From Streptomyces sp. S4.7 (GTDB taxonomy: Bacteria; Actinomycetota; Actinomycetes; Streptomycetales; Streptomycetaceae): a DNA stretch of 64,000 nucleotides. The stretch covers positions 1,302,001-1,366,000 of the forward strand of contig NZ_CP048397.1 in assembly GCF_010384365.1 (NCBI RefSeq). Direction: 5' to 3'. Below the pieces are notes generated by a model that saw only the letters and a list, made by a program, of their open reading frames with translations, was not told where the DNA came from and did not search any database. A program made the translations under genes and the position numbers. Shown here piece by piece: positions 41,232 through 50,260 of the stretch (its first letter is position 1; each line of letters opens with the position of its first letter).

Positions 41232-41891
41232 TCAGTCCAGCGTCCGTGCCAGATACGCGCGGACCAGTTCGCGCGTCTCCGCGATGACGTCCGGATCGCC
41301 CGACGCGTGCCCGCGGAAGGCGAGTTGGAACAGCGCGTCCGCCGCCTCGACGGCGACCAGCACCGTCCGGCGCAGCGCGGCGTCCGGCGCCCGGCGCAAC
41401 TGGGCGGCGAGCAGGGTGGTGAGGCGGTCCGCGACGCGGTGGTTGGGGTCGGGGACCGGCTCGCCGGCGGGCGTGGGCGCCGGGGCCGGTCCGGGCGCGC
41501 CCGCCGGGATCCTGGTGCCGAAGTCGACCAGCCCGAAGCCGGGGACCGTGCGCTTCATCGCGAGGTACTCGTCCAGCACCGCGTCGATGGCGGACCGCCA
41601 GTCGGCGGCCGGTATCGCGGCGAGCCGCCGCTCGACCCGCTGGACGTAGCTGTCCAGATTGCGCCGGGCGAGCGCGTCGGCCATGTCGCGCTTGTTGCCG
41701 AAGAAGCGGTAGACCGAGCCGATGGGCACCCCCGCCCGGTCGGCGACCGCGCGGGTGGACAGTTCCTCGTAGCCGGTCTCGTCCAGCAGTTCGGCGCAGG
41801 CGTCGAGGATCCGGGCGAGCCGCGCCGCGCTGCGCCGCTGCACGGGGGCCCTGCGGAGACCGTCGTGGGTGTCGGCACCGACTCCGTGCAC
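41232..41891 (-). CDS. TetR-family regulator divergent from hmgA
   Basis: A 219-residue regulator. The helix-turn-helix is [54 protein letters not shown] Pro/Ala-rich insertion ([23 protein letters not shown]) interrupts the ligand domain. The GTG at 41891 is chosen because the conserved part begins close after it and a G-rich site lies upstream; several longer starts are possible. It is divergent from homogentisate dioxygenase, whose -10 region carries an inverted repeat, so it may repress hmgA. Confidence 0.82.
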   Translation of the reverse strand: MHGVGADTHDGLRRAPVQRRSAARLARILDACAELLDETGYEELSTRAVADRAGVPIGSVYRFFGNKRDMADALARRNLDSYVQRVERRLAAIPAADWRSAIDAVLDEYLAMKRTVPGFGLVDFGTRIPAGAPGPAPAPTPAGEPVPDPNHRVADRLTTLLAAQLRRAPDAALRRTVLVAVEAADALFQLAFRGHASGDPDVIAETRELVRAYLARTLD

Positions 41892-42049
41892 TTCGCTGGC
41901 CCACCCTTCCCGAGATGTCCGGCGGTCGCGGCCCTTCGAGTCTCCCTCGCGGAGGCCCGCAGTTCGAGACGGCGCGACCGTACTTCTGCTCGTACCGCCT
42001 CCGGCCGGTCCTCGCGGGAGTCTCTTTCCGCCAACGGGACCCGTTCCCG

Positions 42050-42078
42050 TTGACGCGCCGGGCACGGAATCCTACGGT
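42050..42078 (+). promoter_or_regulatory. candidate hmgA promoter
   Basis: TTGACG (42050-42055), a 17-bp spacer and TACGGT (42073-42078) form a plausible vegetative promoter 50 bp upstream of the hmgA start. Confidence 0.55.
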
Positions 42079-42092
42079 TGAGCATAGGATTC
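42067..42092. promoter_or_regulatory. inverted repeat over the hmgA promoter
   Basis: GAATCCTA (42067-42074) and TAGGATTC (42085-42092) are perfect 8-bp arms spaced by 10 bp. The left arm overlaps the -10 hexamer, which suits a repressor such as the divergent TetR protein. Confidence 0.6.
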
Positions 42093-42127
42093 AAGAACCG
42101 GGCAGGACAGCGAGACGGGGAGCGACG

Positions 42128-43501
42128 ATGAGCGGCACCGAGCGGGCGCGGAAGACGGCCGATGGGCTGGAGTACGTCACCGGTTTCGGCAACGAGCACA
42201 GCTCGGAGGCCGTACGGGGCGCGCTGCCCGTGGGACGCAACTCACCGCAGAGAGCCCCGCTCGGCCTGTACGCGGAGCAGTTGAGCGGCAGCGCCTTCAC
42301 CGAGCCCCGCGCCCACAACCGCCGCTCCTGGCTCTACCGGATCCGCCCGTCGGCGGCGCACCCGCCGTTCACCCGGACCGACAACGGCGCCCTGCGCGGC
42401 GCGCCGTTCACGGAGTCCGTGCCCGACCCCAACCGGCTGCGGTGGAACCCCCTGCCGGAGCCCGCGCCGGGCACGGACTTCCTGGCAGGTCTCTGGACAC
42501 TCGGCGGCAACGGCGACGCCGCGCAGCGCACGGGAATGGCGGTGCATCTGTACCACACCAACTCCCCCATGACCGACCGGGTGTTCAGCGACTCCGACGG
42601 CGAGCTGCTGATCGTGCCCGAGCACGGCGGACTGCTGATCGTCACGGAGTTCGGTCCGCTCGCCGCCCGGCCCGGCCATGTCGCGCTGATCCCGCGCGGT
42701 GTGCGCTTCCGCGTCGAGCTGCTGGACGAGACGGCGCGCGGCTACGTCTGCGAGAACTACGGCCGCCCCTTCGTCCTCCCCGACCTCGGCCCGATCGGCG
42801 CCAACGGCCTGGCGAACGCACGGGACTTCCTGGCTCCCGTCGCCGCGTACGAGGACGTGGAGCGCCCGACGGAGGTGGTCAACAAGTTCTGCGGAAATCT
42901 GTGGACCGCGACGTACGACCACTCCCCGCTCGATGTCGTGGCCTGGCACGGCAACCATCTGCCGTACGTCTACGACCTGCGGCGTTTCAATGTCATCGGC
43001 ACCATCAGCTACGACCACCCCGATCCGTCGATCTTCACGGTGCTCACCTCGCCGTCCGACACCCCCGGACTGGCGGGTGTCGACTTCGTGGTCTTCGCGC
43101 CGCGCTGGCTGGTCGGTGAGAACACCTTCCGGCCGCCGTACTTCCACCGCAATGTGATGAGCGAGTACATGGGCCTGATCGAGGGGGCGTACGACGCCAA
43201 GGCGGAAGGCTTCGTCCCCGGCGGCGGTTCGCTGCACAACATGATGTCGGCGCACGGGCCCGACCGGGAGACGTTCGAACGGGCGAGCGCCGCGGAGCTC
43301 AGGCCGCAGCGGATCGACGACGGACTGGCCTTCATGTTCGAGACGCGCTGGCCGGTGACCGCCACCGCGCAGGCGGCCACGGCCGGACACCTCCAGACGG
43401 GCTACGACGACGTGTGGCAGGGTCTGGAGCGCCACTTCACGCCCACGTCGGGGCCCGCGTCGGCGCCGACGCCGGGACCGGCCCCGGCGAAAAGATCCTG
43501 A
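42128..43501 (+). CDS. hmgA: homogentisate 1,2-dioxygenase
   Basis: A 457-residue cupin dioxygenase that opens the ring of homogentisate to maleylacetoacetate in tyrosine catabolism. Family landmarks are intact: [10 protein letters not shown] near the start, [13 protein letters not shown], the Fe(II) ligands in [16 protein letters not shown] (His, Glu) and NMMSAHGPD (His), and [25 protein letters not shown] Pro/Ala-rich tail follows residue 440. GGGGAG precedes the ATG at 42128. The other homogentisate-pathway genes are not in the window. A GntR regulator gene follows. Confidence 0.97.
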   Translation: MSGTERARKTADGLEYVTGFGNEHSSEAVRGALPVGRNSPQRAPLGLYAEQLSGSAFTEPRAHNRRSWLYRIRPSAAHPPFTRTDNGALRGAPFTESVPDPNRLRWNPLPEPAPGTDFLAGLWTLGGNGDAAQRTGMAVHLYHTNSPMTDRVFSDSDGELLIVPEHGGLLIVTEFGPLAARPGHVALIPRGVRFRVELLDETARGYVCENYGRPFVLPDLGPIGANGLANARDFLAPVAAYEDVERPTEVVNKFCGNLWTATYDHSPLDVVAWHGNHLPYVYDLRRFNVIGTISYDHPDPSIFTVLTSPSDTPGLAGVDFVVFAPRWLVGENTFRPPYFHRNVMSEYMGLIEGAYDAKAEGFVPGGGSLHNMMSAHGPDRETFERASAAELRPQRIDDGLAFMFETRWPVTATAQAATAGHLQTGYDDVWQGLERHFTPTSGPASAPTPGPAPAKRS

Positions 43502-43533
43502 TCCGGTCCGACCCGCCCGATTCGGAGTCCGCC

Positions 43534-44283
43534 GTGACCGCATTCGCACCCGATTCGCTGGTCCTCAACCGCAAGCTGCCGCTCTGGTACCAGGTCTCGC
43601 AGTCGCTGCGGGCGTCCATACTCGGCCGGCGCCCGCACGACCCGCTGCGTCTTCCCACGGAGGAGCAGCTGGCCGGGCATTACGGCGTCAGTGTGCTGAC
43701 GATGCGTCAGGCCCTCAAGGAGCTGGAGCAGGAGGGCCTGATCAGCAGGCACCGGCGGCGCGGCACCTTCATCGAACCGGGCGCGCGGCGCGGGGCGCCC
43801 CGCCGGCTGCTCGGCTCCATCGACGCGGTCGTGGCACAGCAGTCGGGCGAGCGGACGACGGTGACCGGCCACGGCCGGGCGCCGGTGCCCGGCGGGCTGG
43901 CCGAGTACTTCCCGGGCGTCGACGAGGTCACGCTCTACCGGCGGCTGCGCCGCGACGGCGAGAGCGGCGAGCCGACCAACTGGGCCGAGAACGCGCTGCG
44001 TACGGAGATCGCGGACCGGCTCGATCCCGCGGATCTGGAGCGCTGGCCGATGACCAAGGTGCTGCGTGACGTGCTGGGGGTGCGGATCAGCCGGATCACG
44101 GACACGGTCGAGGCCACGCTCGCCGACCCGGCCACGGCCGATCTGCTCCAGGTGCCGCTGCTCAGCCCGATCCTGCACTACACGGGGGTCACGTACGACG
44201 CGGACGGCCAGGTCGTGGACGTGGCAAGAATCCGCTACCGGGGCGACCGCTTCTCGTTCTCGGTCACCATGGAGACGGACTGA
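43534..44283 (+). CDS. GntR/HutC-family regulator with UTRA domain
   Basis: A 249-residue regulator. The N-terminal winged helix is PLWYQVSQSLRASILGRRPHDPLRLPTEEQLAGHYGVSVLTMRQALKELEQEGLISRHRRRGTFI. The C-terminal UTRA ligand domain ends in VARIRYRGDRFSFSVTME, as in HutC-like proteins that sense small carboxylates. The GTG at 43534 begins VTAFAPDSLVLNRKLPLWYQ. It lies 32 bp after hmgA on the same strand and is probably cotranscribed, so it could regulate aromatic catabolism; the effector is unknown. Confidence 0.9.
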   Translation: MTAFAPDSLVLNRKLPLWYQVSQSLRASILGRRPHDPLRLPTEEQLAGHYGVSVLTMRQALKELEQEGLISRHRRRGTFIEPGARRGAPRRLLGSIDAVVAQQSGERTTVTGHGRAPVPGGLAEYFPGVDEVTLYRRLRRDGESGEPTNWAENALRTEIADRLDPADLERWPMTKVLRDVLGVRISRITDTVEATLADPATADLLQVPLLSPILHYTGVTYDADGQVVDVARIRYRGDRFSFSVTMETD

Positions 44284-44339
44284 CCCGGTCGGTACGCTCC
44301 TTTCGACGGCACGCGACGGACCGGGAGGGGTGTGCCCGT

Positions 44340-45533
44340 ATGACGGCCCCGCTGCTGAGCGACCTCATGCCGTGGTCGGTGGCGCCGCTGCGGCTCGGCC
44401 GCGGCTGGATCCTCGCCCCCGACGCCGCCTCGCTCACCGCGCGCTGGGACACGCTGATACGGGCCACGGGCGCCGAGCGTACGGCGCTGTTCGGGCCGAC
44501 CCGCTCCCGTACGCCGGGCAGCGCGGTCACCGCTCTGCCGGGACAGCTCACCGGCACGGGCAGGTTCGCACGGGAGTCCGGACGGTGTCCGGCGCCGCTG
44601 CGGGTGGGGCACGGTCCGTTCGACGAGCGCTATCTGATCCCCGACCACCGGCTGATCGACGCGGCCAGGCCGGAGCTGTGGCGGGTCGCCGACGAGCGTC
44701 AGCTCTTCGCCGTGGAGCAGGGGTTCGTGCCCGGCGCCGCCGGTCCCGCGCTGCTCGTGAGCGCCCTGCTGCCGGACGGCCGCTCCCCCGCCGGGCGCCC
44801 CGGCCGGATCCGGCCGCTGTACCGCAGGCCGGGCGGCGCCGAACCCAATCTGACGCCCGGACTCACGGAGTCACTGACCGCGCGCCTCGGACACGAGGTC
44901 ACCGCGCGCCAGTTGCTCGACTGGGCGGTCGCGGCGGCCCGGCCCTCGCCTCGCGGCTGTGTGGTGCCGCTGACCGCCGATCCGGAGCTGTGGGCGACCG
45001 GGGTGGCACTCGGCGCCGGACTGGGCGAGGTCCAGCTGCGCGGCGCGCACGGCGGGGAGCGTCCCCGGCTGCCGGGCGGCCGGCGCCCGTACGTACGCGC
45101 CGCCGTCCCCGCCAGGCCCACGACGATCGCTTACGACTCCGAGGACGAGACGCTCCACATCGGTGACGGCCGGATCTCCCCCGTGCCGGTGGAGGCCTGG
45201 GACTTCCAGGTCGGTGGCGTCCGGATGATCGAGCTGTGGTTCGAGCGGCGCGCGGCGCGGGCGGAGCCGGGCACCCTGGAGGCGATCGGCCCGCGGGCCT
45301 GGCCGCAGGAGTGGACGTCGGAGCTGCTGGAGCTGATCACCGTGCTCGCGCTGCTCGCCGGACTGCGGCCCCGCCAGCGGGAGTTGGGCGCGGCACTGGA
45401 CCACGGGCCGGTGATCGGCGCGGACGAGCTGCGCGGAGCCGGTGTGCTGCCGGTGCCCGACGCGGCCCGGCGCCCCGCGTCGGTGCTCGACCACCACGAG
45501 GAGGGCCCGGAGGGCCAGTTCGCCCTGATCTGA
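44340..45533 (+). CDS. solitary protein with ISP-type restriction-enzyme C-terminal domain
   Basis: A 397-residue protein. The C-terminal region reads TTIAYDSEDETLHIGDGRISPVPVEAWDFQVGGVRMIELWFERR and continues with WPQEWTSELLELITVLALLAGLRPRQREL. This matches the C-terminal specificity domain of type ISP restriction-modification enzymes. The N-terminal helicase, nuclease and methyltransferase parts are missing, and the first half (LMPWSVAPLRLGRGWILAPDAASLTARWDTLI) contains no methyltransferase motif. Such stand-alone versions recur in streptomycetes; the role is unknown. It starts 57 bp after the GntR gene. Confidence 0.75.
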   Translation: MTAPLLSDLMPWSVAPLRLGRGWILAPDAASLTARWDTLIRATGAERTALFGPTRSRTPGSAVTALPGQLTGTGRFARESGRCPAPLRVGHGPFDERYLIPDHRLIDAARPELWRVADERQLFAVEQGFVPGAAGPALLVSALLPDGRSPAGRPGRIRPLYRRPGGAEPNLTPGLTESLTARLGHEVTARQLLDWAVAAARPSPRGCVVPLTADPELWATGVALGAGLGEVQLRGAHGGERPRLPGGRRPYVRAAVPARPTTIAYDSEDETLHIGDGRISPVPVEAWDFQVGGVRMIELWFERRAARAEPGTLEAIGPRAWPQEWTSELLELITVLALLAGLRPRQRELGAALDHGPVIGADELRGAGVLPVPDAARRPASVLDHHEEGPEGQFALI

Positions 45534-46326
45534 GTCGTACTGACGGGTCGTCGGGCCCGGTTGACCGTCAGCCGGAGCCGAACGAGTCGAGCACCCGGCT
45601 CGGCGCCCGGTCGAAGGCGGCCGCCATCTCGACCGGTCCCGAGACCTCGGCCGGCCAGGGCAGGAGGCGGCCTACGGCGACGGCGGCCGGCGGCCGGCGG
45701 CGTCATGACCGGCATGTTCCACTCGGCGCGGGACGCGCAGCGGGACGTGGTGGACCGCTTCCGCACCATGCCGATGAGCCGGGCCGCGGCCGATGTGCTC
45801 ACCGGTGGATCGAGGGCGGCGTGCCGGGCGCGCCCGGGGCCTTCGGTCCGCCGCTGCTCTCGAACGCCCGCCTCCCCACGGAGGGTCTGCCGGGGCCGGC
45901 TGCGCGTGGTCTGCCGAGTGGGACCCGATCAGCGCGGTCGCGGCGGCCGTACGCGAGCTGTGCGGCACGTCGTCGCCGACCGCGGACGCGGCCCGGCCGC
46001 CGGCGAACGCGGTGGTGGGCGCGCTGCTGTGGGGGACTGGTGATCCTGGCGGTGTTCGTACCGCTGGCGGTGCGCGGGTACACGAGGAGCGACGGGCGGG
46101 CGCCCGTACCGTCGCGTCGTGCCACCGCCCCTTGTGCTGCCGCCGGTTCACCTTGCCGGGTGGTGGGACGGGCGGCACAGCCGAGGGGCGGTCCGGGCGC
46201 TCGGCGAGCACACCGACGCACCGCCGCGGGCCCTGGGAGTGAGGGGCGAGCGGAGCGCGGCGCTGCGTCGGGACGGTGTGATCGTCCGTGCGCTGTCCGG
46301 GGGTCGGCGACCGCCGACCGGATGGG
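45534..46326. other. 793-bp region without an intact gene
   Basis: A weak CTGACGG/CCGTCAG hairpin at 45540-45571 may terminate the upstream gene. From about 45705 to 46090 lies a decayed ABC-2 permease. From 46090 to 46326 I find no convincing gene, only weakly biased open frames. Confidence 0.65.
45705..46088 (+). pseudogene. frameshifted, shortened ABC-2 type permease
   Basis: Recognisable permease segments appear in order but in changing frames: MTGMFHSARDAQRDVVDRFRTMPMSRAAADVLTG in one, then PPLLSNARLPTEGLPGP in a second, then EWDPISAVAAAVRELCGTSSPTADAARPP in a third, then GLVILAVFVPLAVRGYTR in the second again. These are the conserved blocks of daunorubicin-resistance-type ABC-2 permeases. 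The membrane helices between the first two blocks are deleted. No matching ATPase gene is nearby. Confidence 0.82.
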
Positions 46327-46590
46327 TCAGCGGCGGCTGCCGAAGAGGGACCGTCGCAGCCGCCTGAGCGGTGCGAACAGGGAGACGCGCGCGCTCTTGC
46401 TCCTGCGGGTCCGCACCTCGTCCCGCGAGGTCAACTCCCGCATCAGGCTCGTCGCTTCGGCCGCCTCGCGCTGCGGGACGGCGGGGCCGCCGAGCACCGA
46501 GAGATGGCGGTCGAGCCGTGAACTGGTCGCGCTGCTCCCACATGTGATGGCAGGTACTCGCGCCCTGCTGTGCATTGTTATCTGATCCAT
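46327..46590 (-). CDS. small basic hypothetical protein
   Basis: An 87-residue protein, MDQITMHSRARVPAITCGSSATSSRLDRHLSVLGGPAVPQREAAEA..., ending in a strongly basic tail (RTRRSKSARVSLFAPLRRLRRSLFGSRR). GGGGAG lies 6 bp before the ATG, the best evidence that it is translated. I recognise no family. The amphipathic basic C-terminus could contact membrane or nucleic acid. The A/T-richer DNA upstream (46640-46740) should hold the promoter. Confidence 0.65.
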   Translation of the reverse strand: MDQITMHSRARVPAITCGSSATSSRLDRHLSVLGGPAVPQREAAEATSLMRELTSRDEVRTRRSKSARVSLFAPLRRLRRSLFGSRR

Positions 46591-46784
46591 GTCACTCCCC
46601 ACCCGTACGAGGGCACCCGGCTCGGGCAGGTTAACCCTATCTCCCCCATGGGACACACGTGTATCCCGCCTCAAGGATTGACAGCACCCGTTCGGGGATG
46701 GCAGTGCGCCCGTTGAATCCATTGTATTCCAGGGCGAGTTGGACAACCGACCGCCGGACTGTTCGATGTGACCGAACGTCGATT

Positions 46785-46819
46785 CCGGTCCGCCGGCCCC
46801 AGGAGGACGGGCGGACCGG
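46785..46819 (-). terminator. hairpin downstream of the GDSL lipase gene
   Basis: CCGGTCCGCC (46785-46794) and GGCGGACCGG (46810-46819) are perfect 10-bp arms with a 15-nt loop, about 40 bp past the lipase stop. Confidence 0.7.
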
Positions 46820-46858
46820 TACCGGCCCGGCGGTCAGTTCGTACGATCCGCGATTGGG

Positions 46859-47662
46859 TCAGACGGCCGAAGAGAAGGCCGGCAGATAACCACCCGACTG
46901 GCCCTGCGCGGTGGGGTGGTAGGACTCACCGAGGTTCGGCACGCTCACGCTGTGCAGCCAGGACGACGACGAGCAGATCTCGTGACCGGTGAAGGGACCG
47001 GTGACGTCCGCGTAGCTGTAGCCGTGGTCGGCGGCGCGCTTGGCCAGCAGCGAGTTGAGGTGGTCGGCGGCGCCGTTGATGGCGCTCCGCTCGGTCTCGG
47101 TCAGACCCACCACGCACGATCCGTTGAGCTGGTAGAAGCGCGGGTAGCCGATGACGACGACCTTCGCGGACGGCGCCCGGGCACTGATCGCGTTGTACAC
47201 GGAGTCCAGCTGACCGGGCAGCGTCGTGTCGACGTAGCCCCGCGCCTGGTTCACCCGTGACACACAGTTGGCCTCGGACTGGAGGACACAGGTGAGCATG
47301 ACGTCGGCGAAGCCGGCGTCGTTGCCGCCGACGGTGAGGCTGACGAGGTCGGTCCCGGAGTTGACGGGGCCGAGCTGACTGCCGGTCACGTCACCCGTAC
47401 GAGCGCCCGAGCAAGCGGTGAAGGCGAACGACGAGGGTGAGTTGGCGTTGGCCCAGAGCTGCGGGTAGGCCACGCCGCTGCGCTTGCAGGAGCCGCTGTC
47501 GCCGTAGGAACCGGCTCCGAGACCGGACGAGTAGGAGTCGCCGAGGGCGACGTAGTCGAGCGCGGCGGACTCGTCGGCCTGGGCCGTGCTCGCACCGGTG
47601 AGCGTGAGCACGGCGCCGAGCAGGAGGGACGAAGAGAGCGCGGCGATTCTGGTCAGCTTCAT
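46859..47662 (-). CDS. secreted SGNH/GDSL lipase-esterase (SCO1725-like)
   Basis: A 267-residue secreted hydrolase. A signal peptide ends at about residue 30 (LTGASTAQADES), followed by the SGNH blocks: Ser in ALGDSYSSGLG, Gly in the ACSGARTGDV region, Asn in SLTVGGNDAGFADV, and the C-terminal Asp/His block NLGESYHPTAQGQ. Six cysteines probably make three disulfides. It belongs to the Streptomyces lipase/esterase group typified by the S. rimosus enzyme and SCO1725, which cleave esters and lipids outside the cell. The catalytic Asp near the His is not in the commonest DxxH form. GGAGG precedes the ATG. Confidence 0.93.
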   Translation of the reverse strand: MKLTRIAALSSSLLLGAVLTLTGASTAQADESAALDYVALGDSYSSGLGAGSYGDSGSCKRSGVAYPQLWANANSPSSFAFTACSGARTGDVTGSQLGPVNSGTDLVSLTVGGNDAGFADVMLTCVLQSEANCVSRVNQARGYVDTTLPGQLDSVYNAISARAPSAKVVVIGYPRFYQLNGSCVVGLTETERSAINGAADHLNSLLAKRAADHGYSYADVTGPFTGHEICSSSSWLHSVSVPNLGESYHPTAQGQSGGYLPAFSSAV

Positions 47663-48179
47663 GTGGGGGGGTCCTCCAGTAGGCGGGATCTCTGCCTCAA
47701 CGTTCGTACCAGGCGCGGGACTTCGCAGGAAGTGTCCATGCCATGTAGATCCGGTGAAACTTGCAGATGGACGCGCGTATACCGCTCGAACTGGCCGGAA
47801 CGGGCGCGCGCCCGGTAACGGATCGAGCAAATCCGAACAGGGAGGTTCCGGAAACCACCGGTCGAAGTACGGCCAAATAGCAAATAGGCGCGGTCATGTC
47901 GCAGCCCTTGCCATACAGTCGTAAGTATCAATACCTTCTGACATTCACCCGCAACGGTCCGTCAGCAGAGCGACTTCAGGGGAGGGCTCGGACGTCGCGA
48001 CGGCTCCCGGCACGGGAGCGCGGTAGGGGGTGCCGCGCGACGCACGACCTGTCTCCACTCACCTGACAGGCCGGAGATCAAGGCTGTCATGTACAGGGTG
48101 AGAACCCCCTTTTCGAACCGGCACATCATTCCGGGCCGCCCGGGGGCGGGCGGTCCACCGGTGGAGAGGGAACAGATCC
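47663..48179. other. 517-bp divergent regulatory region with structured leader
   Basis: No gene is seen. The centre (47740-47940) is A/T-richer than its surroundings and should contain the divergent promoters. Nearer the glycosyltransferase gene are nested inverted repeats: CGTCGCG/CGCGACG (47993-48042) enclosing GCTCCC/GGGAGC (48003-48019), then CCTGTC/GACAGG (48048-48070). These suggest a folded 5' leader, not a known riboswitch class. Confidence 0.5.
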
Positions 48180-49166
48180 GTGAGCTCATTCCTGCGCCCG
48201 GCGGTCCCGGGCGAAGACCCGTTGGGCATGCCGTTTTCCGGCTCCGTGTCCGGCGGCGAACCGCTCGGCGACGAACTGGACGAACTCGACGAGCTGCCCG
48301 ACCACGACCTGCTCGGCCACGCTCCACTCGACCGCTCCTTCGGCCGCTACCGGCCGGTCTCCTCGTATCTCGCGATCGCCCCGCCGGTGAGCGTGGTGAT
48401 CCCCGCGATGAACGAGGCGGAGAATCTGCCGTACGTCTTCAAGACCCTGCCCGACTGGATCCACGAAGTCGTCCTCGTGGACGGCAACTCCACCGACGCC
48501 ACGGTCCGTGTCGCACGGGAGCTGCGGCCGGACGTCAAGGTCGTCAGGCAGCGCGGCAGGGGCAAGGGCGACGCCCTGATCAGCGGATTCGCCGCCTGCA
48601 CGGGCGACATCATCGTGATGGTCGACGCCGACGGGTCGGCCGACGGTCACGAGATCGTCAGCTATGTGTCGGCCCTCGTCTCGGGCGCCGACTTCGCCAA
48701 GGGGTCGCGGTTCGCCAACGGCGGCGGCACGGACGACATGACCCTGATCCGCAAGCTCGGCAACCATGTGCTCTGCTCGGTCGTGAACGCCAAGTTCGGC
48801 GCCCGCTACACCGACCTCTGCTACGGCTACAACGCCTTCTGGCGGCACTGCCTGGACCGGATCACGCTCGACTGCACCGGGTTCGAGGTCGAGACCCTGA
48901 TGAACATCCGGGTCGTCAAGGCCGGTCTGAAGGTGCAGGAGATCCCGAGCCACGAGTACGACCGGATCCACGGCGTGAGCAATCTCCGGGCCGTCCGGGA
49001 CGGGCTGCGGGTCCTGAGGGTCATCCTCAAGGAGAAGGGCGTCCCGCGAGCGGCCCGGCGCCGGCCTCGCGGGGTGAGACCGGCGCTGCCGCTGCCGCTC
49101 GCCGTCCGGGCGGGCCTGCCGGGGGCCGTCGTCGGACAGGGAGCCGGGCAGGAGGAGATCTCGTGA
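48180..49166 (+). CDS. GT2 glycosyltransferase, polyprenyl-phosphate hexose synthase-like
   Basis: A 328-residue GT-A glycosyltransferase. An acidic N-terminal tail (DELDELDELPDHDLL) precedes the catalytic fold: SVVIPAMNEAENLPYVF, VDGNSTDAT, metal-binding VDADGSADG, then GSRFANGGGTDDMTLIRKLGNHVLCS as in dolichyl-phosphate-mannose-synthase-like enzymes. No long membrane segment is present. It probably loads a sugar on a lipid carrier or extends a glycan at the inner membrane face. The GTG start follows GGAGAGGG. It is the first gene of a three-gene operon with GTGA/ATGA overlaps. Confidence 0.9.
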   Translation: MSSFLRPAVPGEDPLGMPFSGSVSGGEPLGDELDELDELPDHDLLGHAPLDRSFGRYRPVSSYLAIAPPVSVVIPAMNEAENLPYVFKTLPDWIHEVVLVDGNSTDATVRVARELRPDVKVVRQRGRGKGDALISGFAACTGDIIVMVDADGSADGHEIVSYVSALVSGADFAKGSRFANGGGTDDMTLIRKLGNHVLCSVVNAKFGARYTDLCYGYNAFWRHCLDRITLDCTGFEVETLMNIRVVKAGLKVQEIPSHEYDRIHGVSNLRAVRDGLRVLRVILKEKGVPRAARRRPRGVRPALPLPLAVRAGLPGAVVGQGAGQEEIS

Positions 49167-50260
49167 TCGACCGTCATCTCCACCGCTCGTTCTCCGTGGT
49201 CATCTGCGTGTACACGCAGGAGCGCTGGGAGGACATCCTCGCCGCCGTCGACTCCGTACGGAGGCAGTCGATGCCACCCGCGGAGACGCTGCTCGTGGTC
49301 GACCACAACGAGGCGCTGCGGACGCGGCTGCGCGCTCGGTACCGCTCGGTGTCACCGGCGGAGGGCGGGGAGGTGCGGGTGCTCGCCAACGCGGGCCCCC
49401 GGGGCCTGTCCGCCGGCCGCAACACCGGAATCGCCGCCGCCCGCGGGGAGTTCGTGGCCTTCCTGGACGACGACGCCGTCGCCGAGCGCGACTGGCTGCG
49501 GTACCTCGCGGCGGGGTACGGCGATCCGCGGGTGATGGCCGTCGGCGGCCGGACGCTGCCCGCCTGGCCCTCGGGGGGCCGGCCGGTCTGGTTCCCCGAG
49601 GAGTTCGACTGGATCGTCGGCTGTACGTACCGGGGGCTGCCGCCGGGCAAGGTACGGGTCCGCAACGTCCTGGGCGGCAACGCCTCGTTCCGCCGTTCCG
49701 CGTTCGACTCCGCCGGGGGCTTCGCCACCGGCATCGGGCGGGACGGCGACAGGCGTCCGCTGGGCTGCGAGGAGACGGAGCTGTGCATCAGGCTCACCGG
49801 GGCGCTGCCGCACGCCGTGCTGCTGATCGACGACCGCGCGGTGATCCGCCACAAGGTCCCCCCGGCGCGTACGCGGTTCGGGTACTTCCGCGAACGGGCC
49901 TACGCCGAGGGTCTCTCCAAGGCCCTGGTCGCCCGAAGTGTCGGCGCGGGCAAGGGACTTGAGTCCGAGCGGCGCTATGCCACGCGGATCCTGCCGACGG
50001 GGGTGGCGCGCGGGCTGCGCGACGCGGTGCGCGGGCCCGGCCGTGGACGCGGCGGTGCGGGGCGGGCCGGGGCGATCGTGGCCGGGGTGCTGACGACGGC
50101 GACCGGATATCTCGTGGGTACCGCCCGCGCTCGCCGGGGCCCCGTCACGTTCTCGTCCGGGCCGATCACCCCGGCGGCGGAGCCTGCCGGGGCGCCGGCC
50201 GTCACGGCGACACCCGTCACGGCGCCGGCCCGCGAGGGTCCGCGAGGAGCCGCCGTATGA
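49163..50260 (+). CDS. GT2 glycosyltransferase
   Basis: A 365-residue GT-A glycosyltransferase: FSVVICVYTQERWEDILAAVDSVRRQ, GLSAGRNTGIAAARGEFVAFLDDDAVAERDWL (DDD metal site), NVLGGNASFRRSAF and GCEETELCIRL (acidic catalytic region). The last 70 residues are Gly/Arg/Pro-rich and probably disordered, with one weakly hydrophobic stretch (AGAIVAGVLTTATGYLVGTA) that may associate with membrane. The GTG start overlaps the upstream stop, with GGAGGAG before it. Together with its neighbours it probably builds a surface polysaccharide; the structure is unknown. Confidence 0.9.
   Translation: MIDRHLHRSFSVVICVYTQERWEDILAAVDSVRRQSMPPAETLLVVDHNEALRTRLRARYRSVSPAEGGEVRVLANAGPRGLSAGRNTGIAAARGEFVAFLDDDAVAERDWLRYLAAGYGDPRVMAVGGRTLPAWPSGGRPVWFPEEFDWIVGCTYRGLPPGKVRVRNVLGGNASFRRSAFDSAGGFATGIGRDGDRRPLGCEETELCIRLTGALPHAVLLIDDRAVIRHKVPPARTRFGYFRERAYAEGLSKALVARSVGAGKGLESERRYATRILPTGVARGLRDAVRGPGRGRGGAGRAGAIVAGVLTTATGYLVGTARARRGPVTFSSGPITPAAEPAGAPAVTATPVTAPAREGPRGAAV

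Noticed and set aside
46119..46367. 82-codon plus-strand frame after the permease relic
   Set aside because: No ribosome site, overlaps the better-supported small minus-strand gene, and resembles no protein.
47993..48070. Known riboswitch in the glycosyltransferase leader
   Set aside because: Nested hairpins are present, but I see no conserved core of cobalamin, SAM, TPP, c-di-AMP or other common classes.
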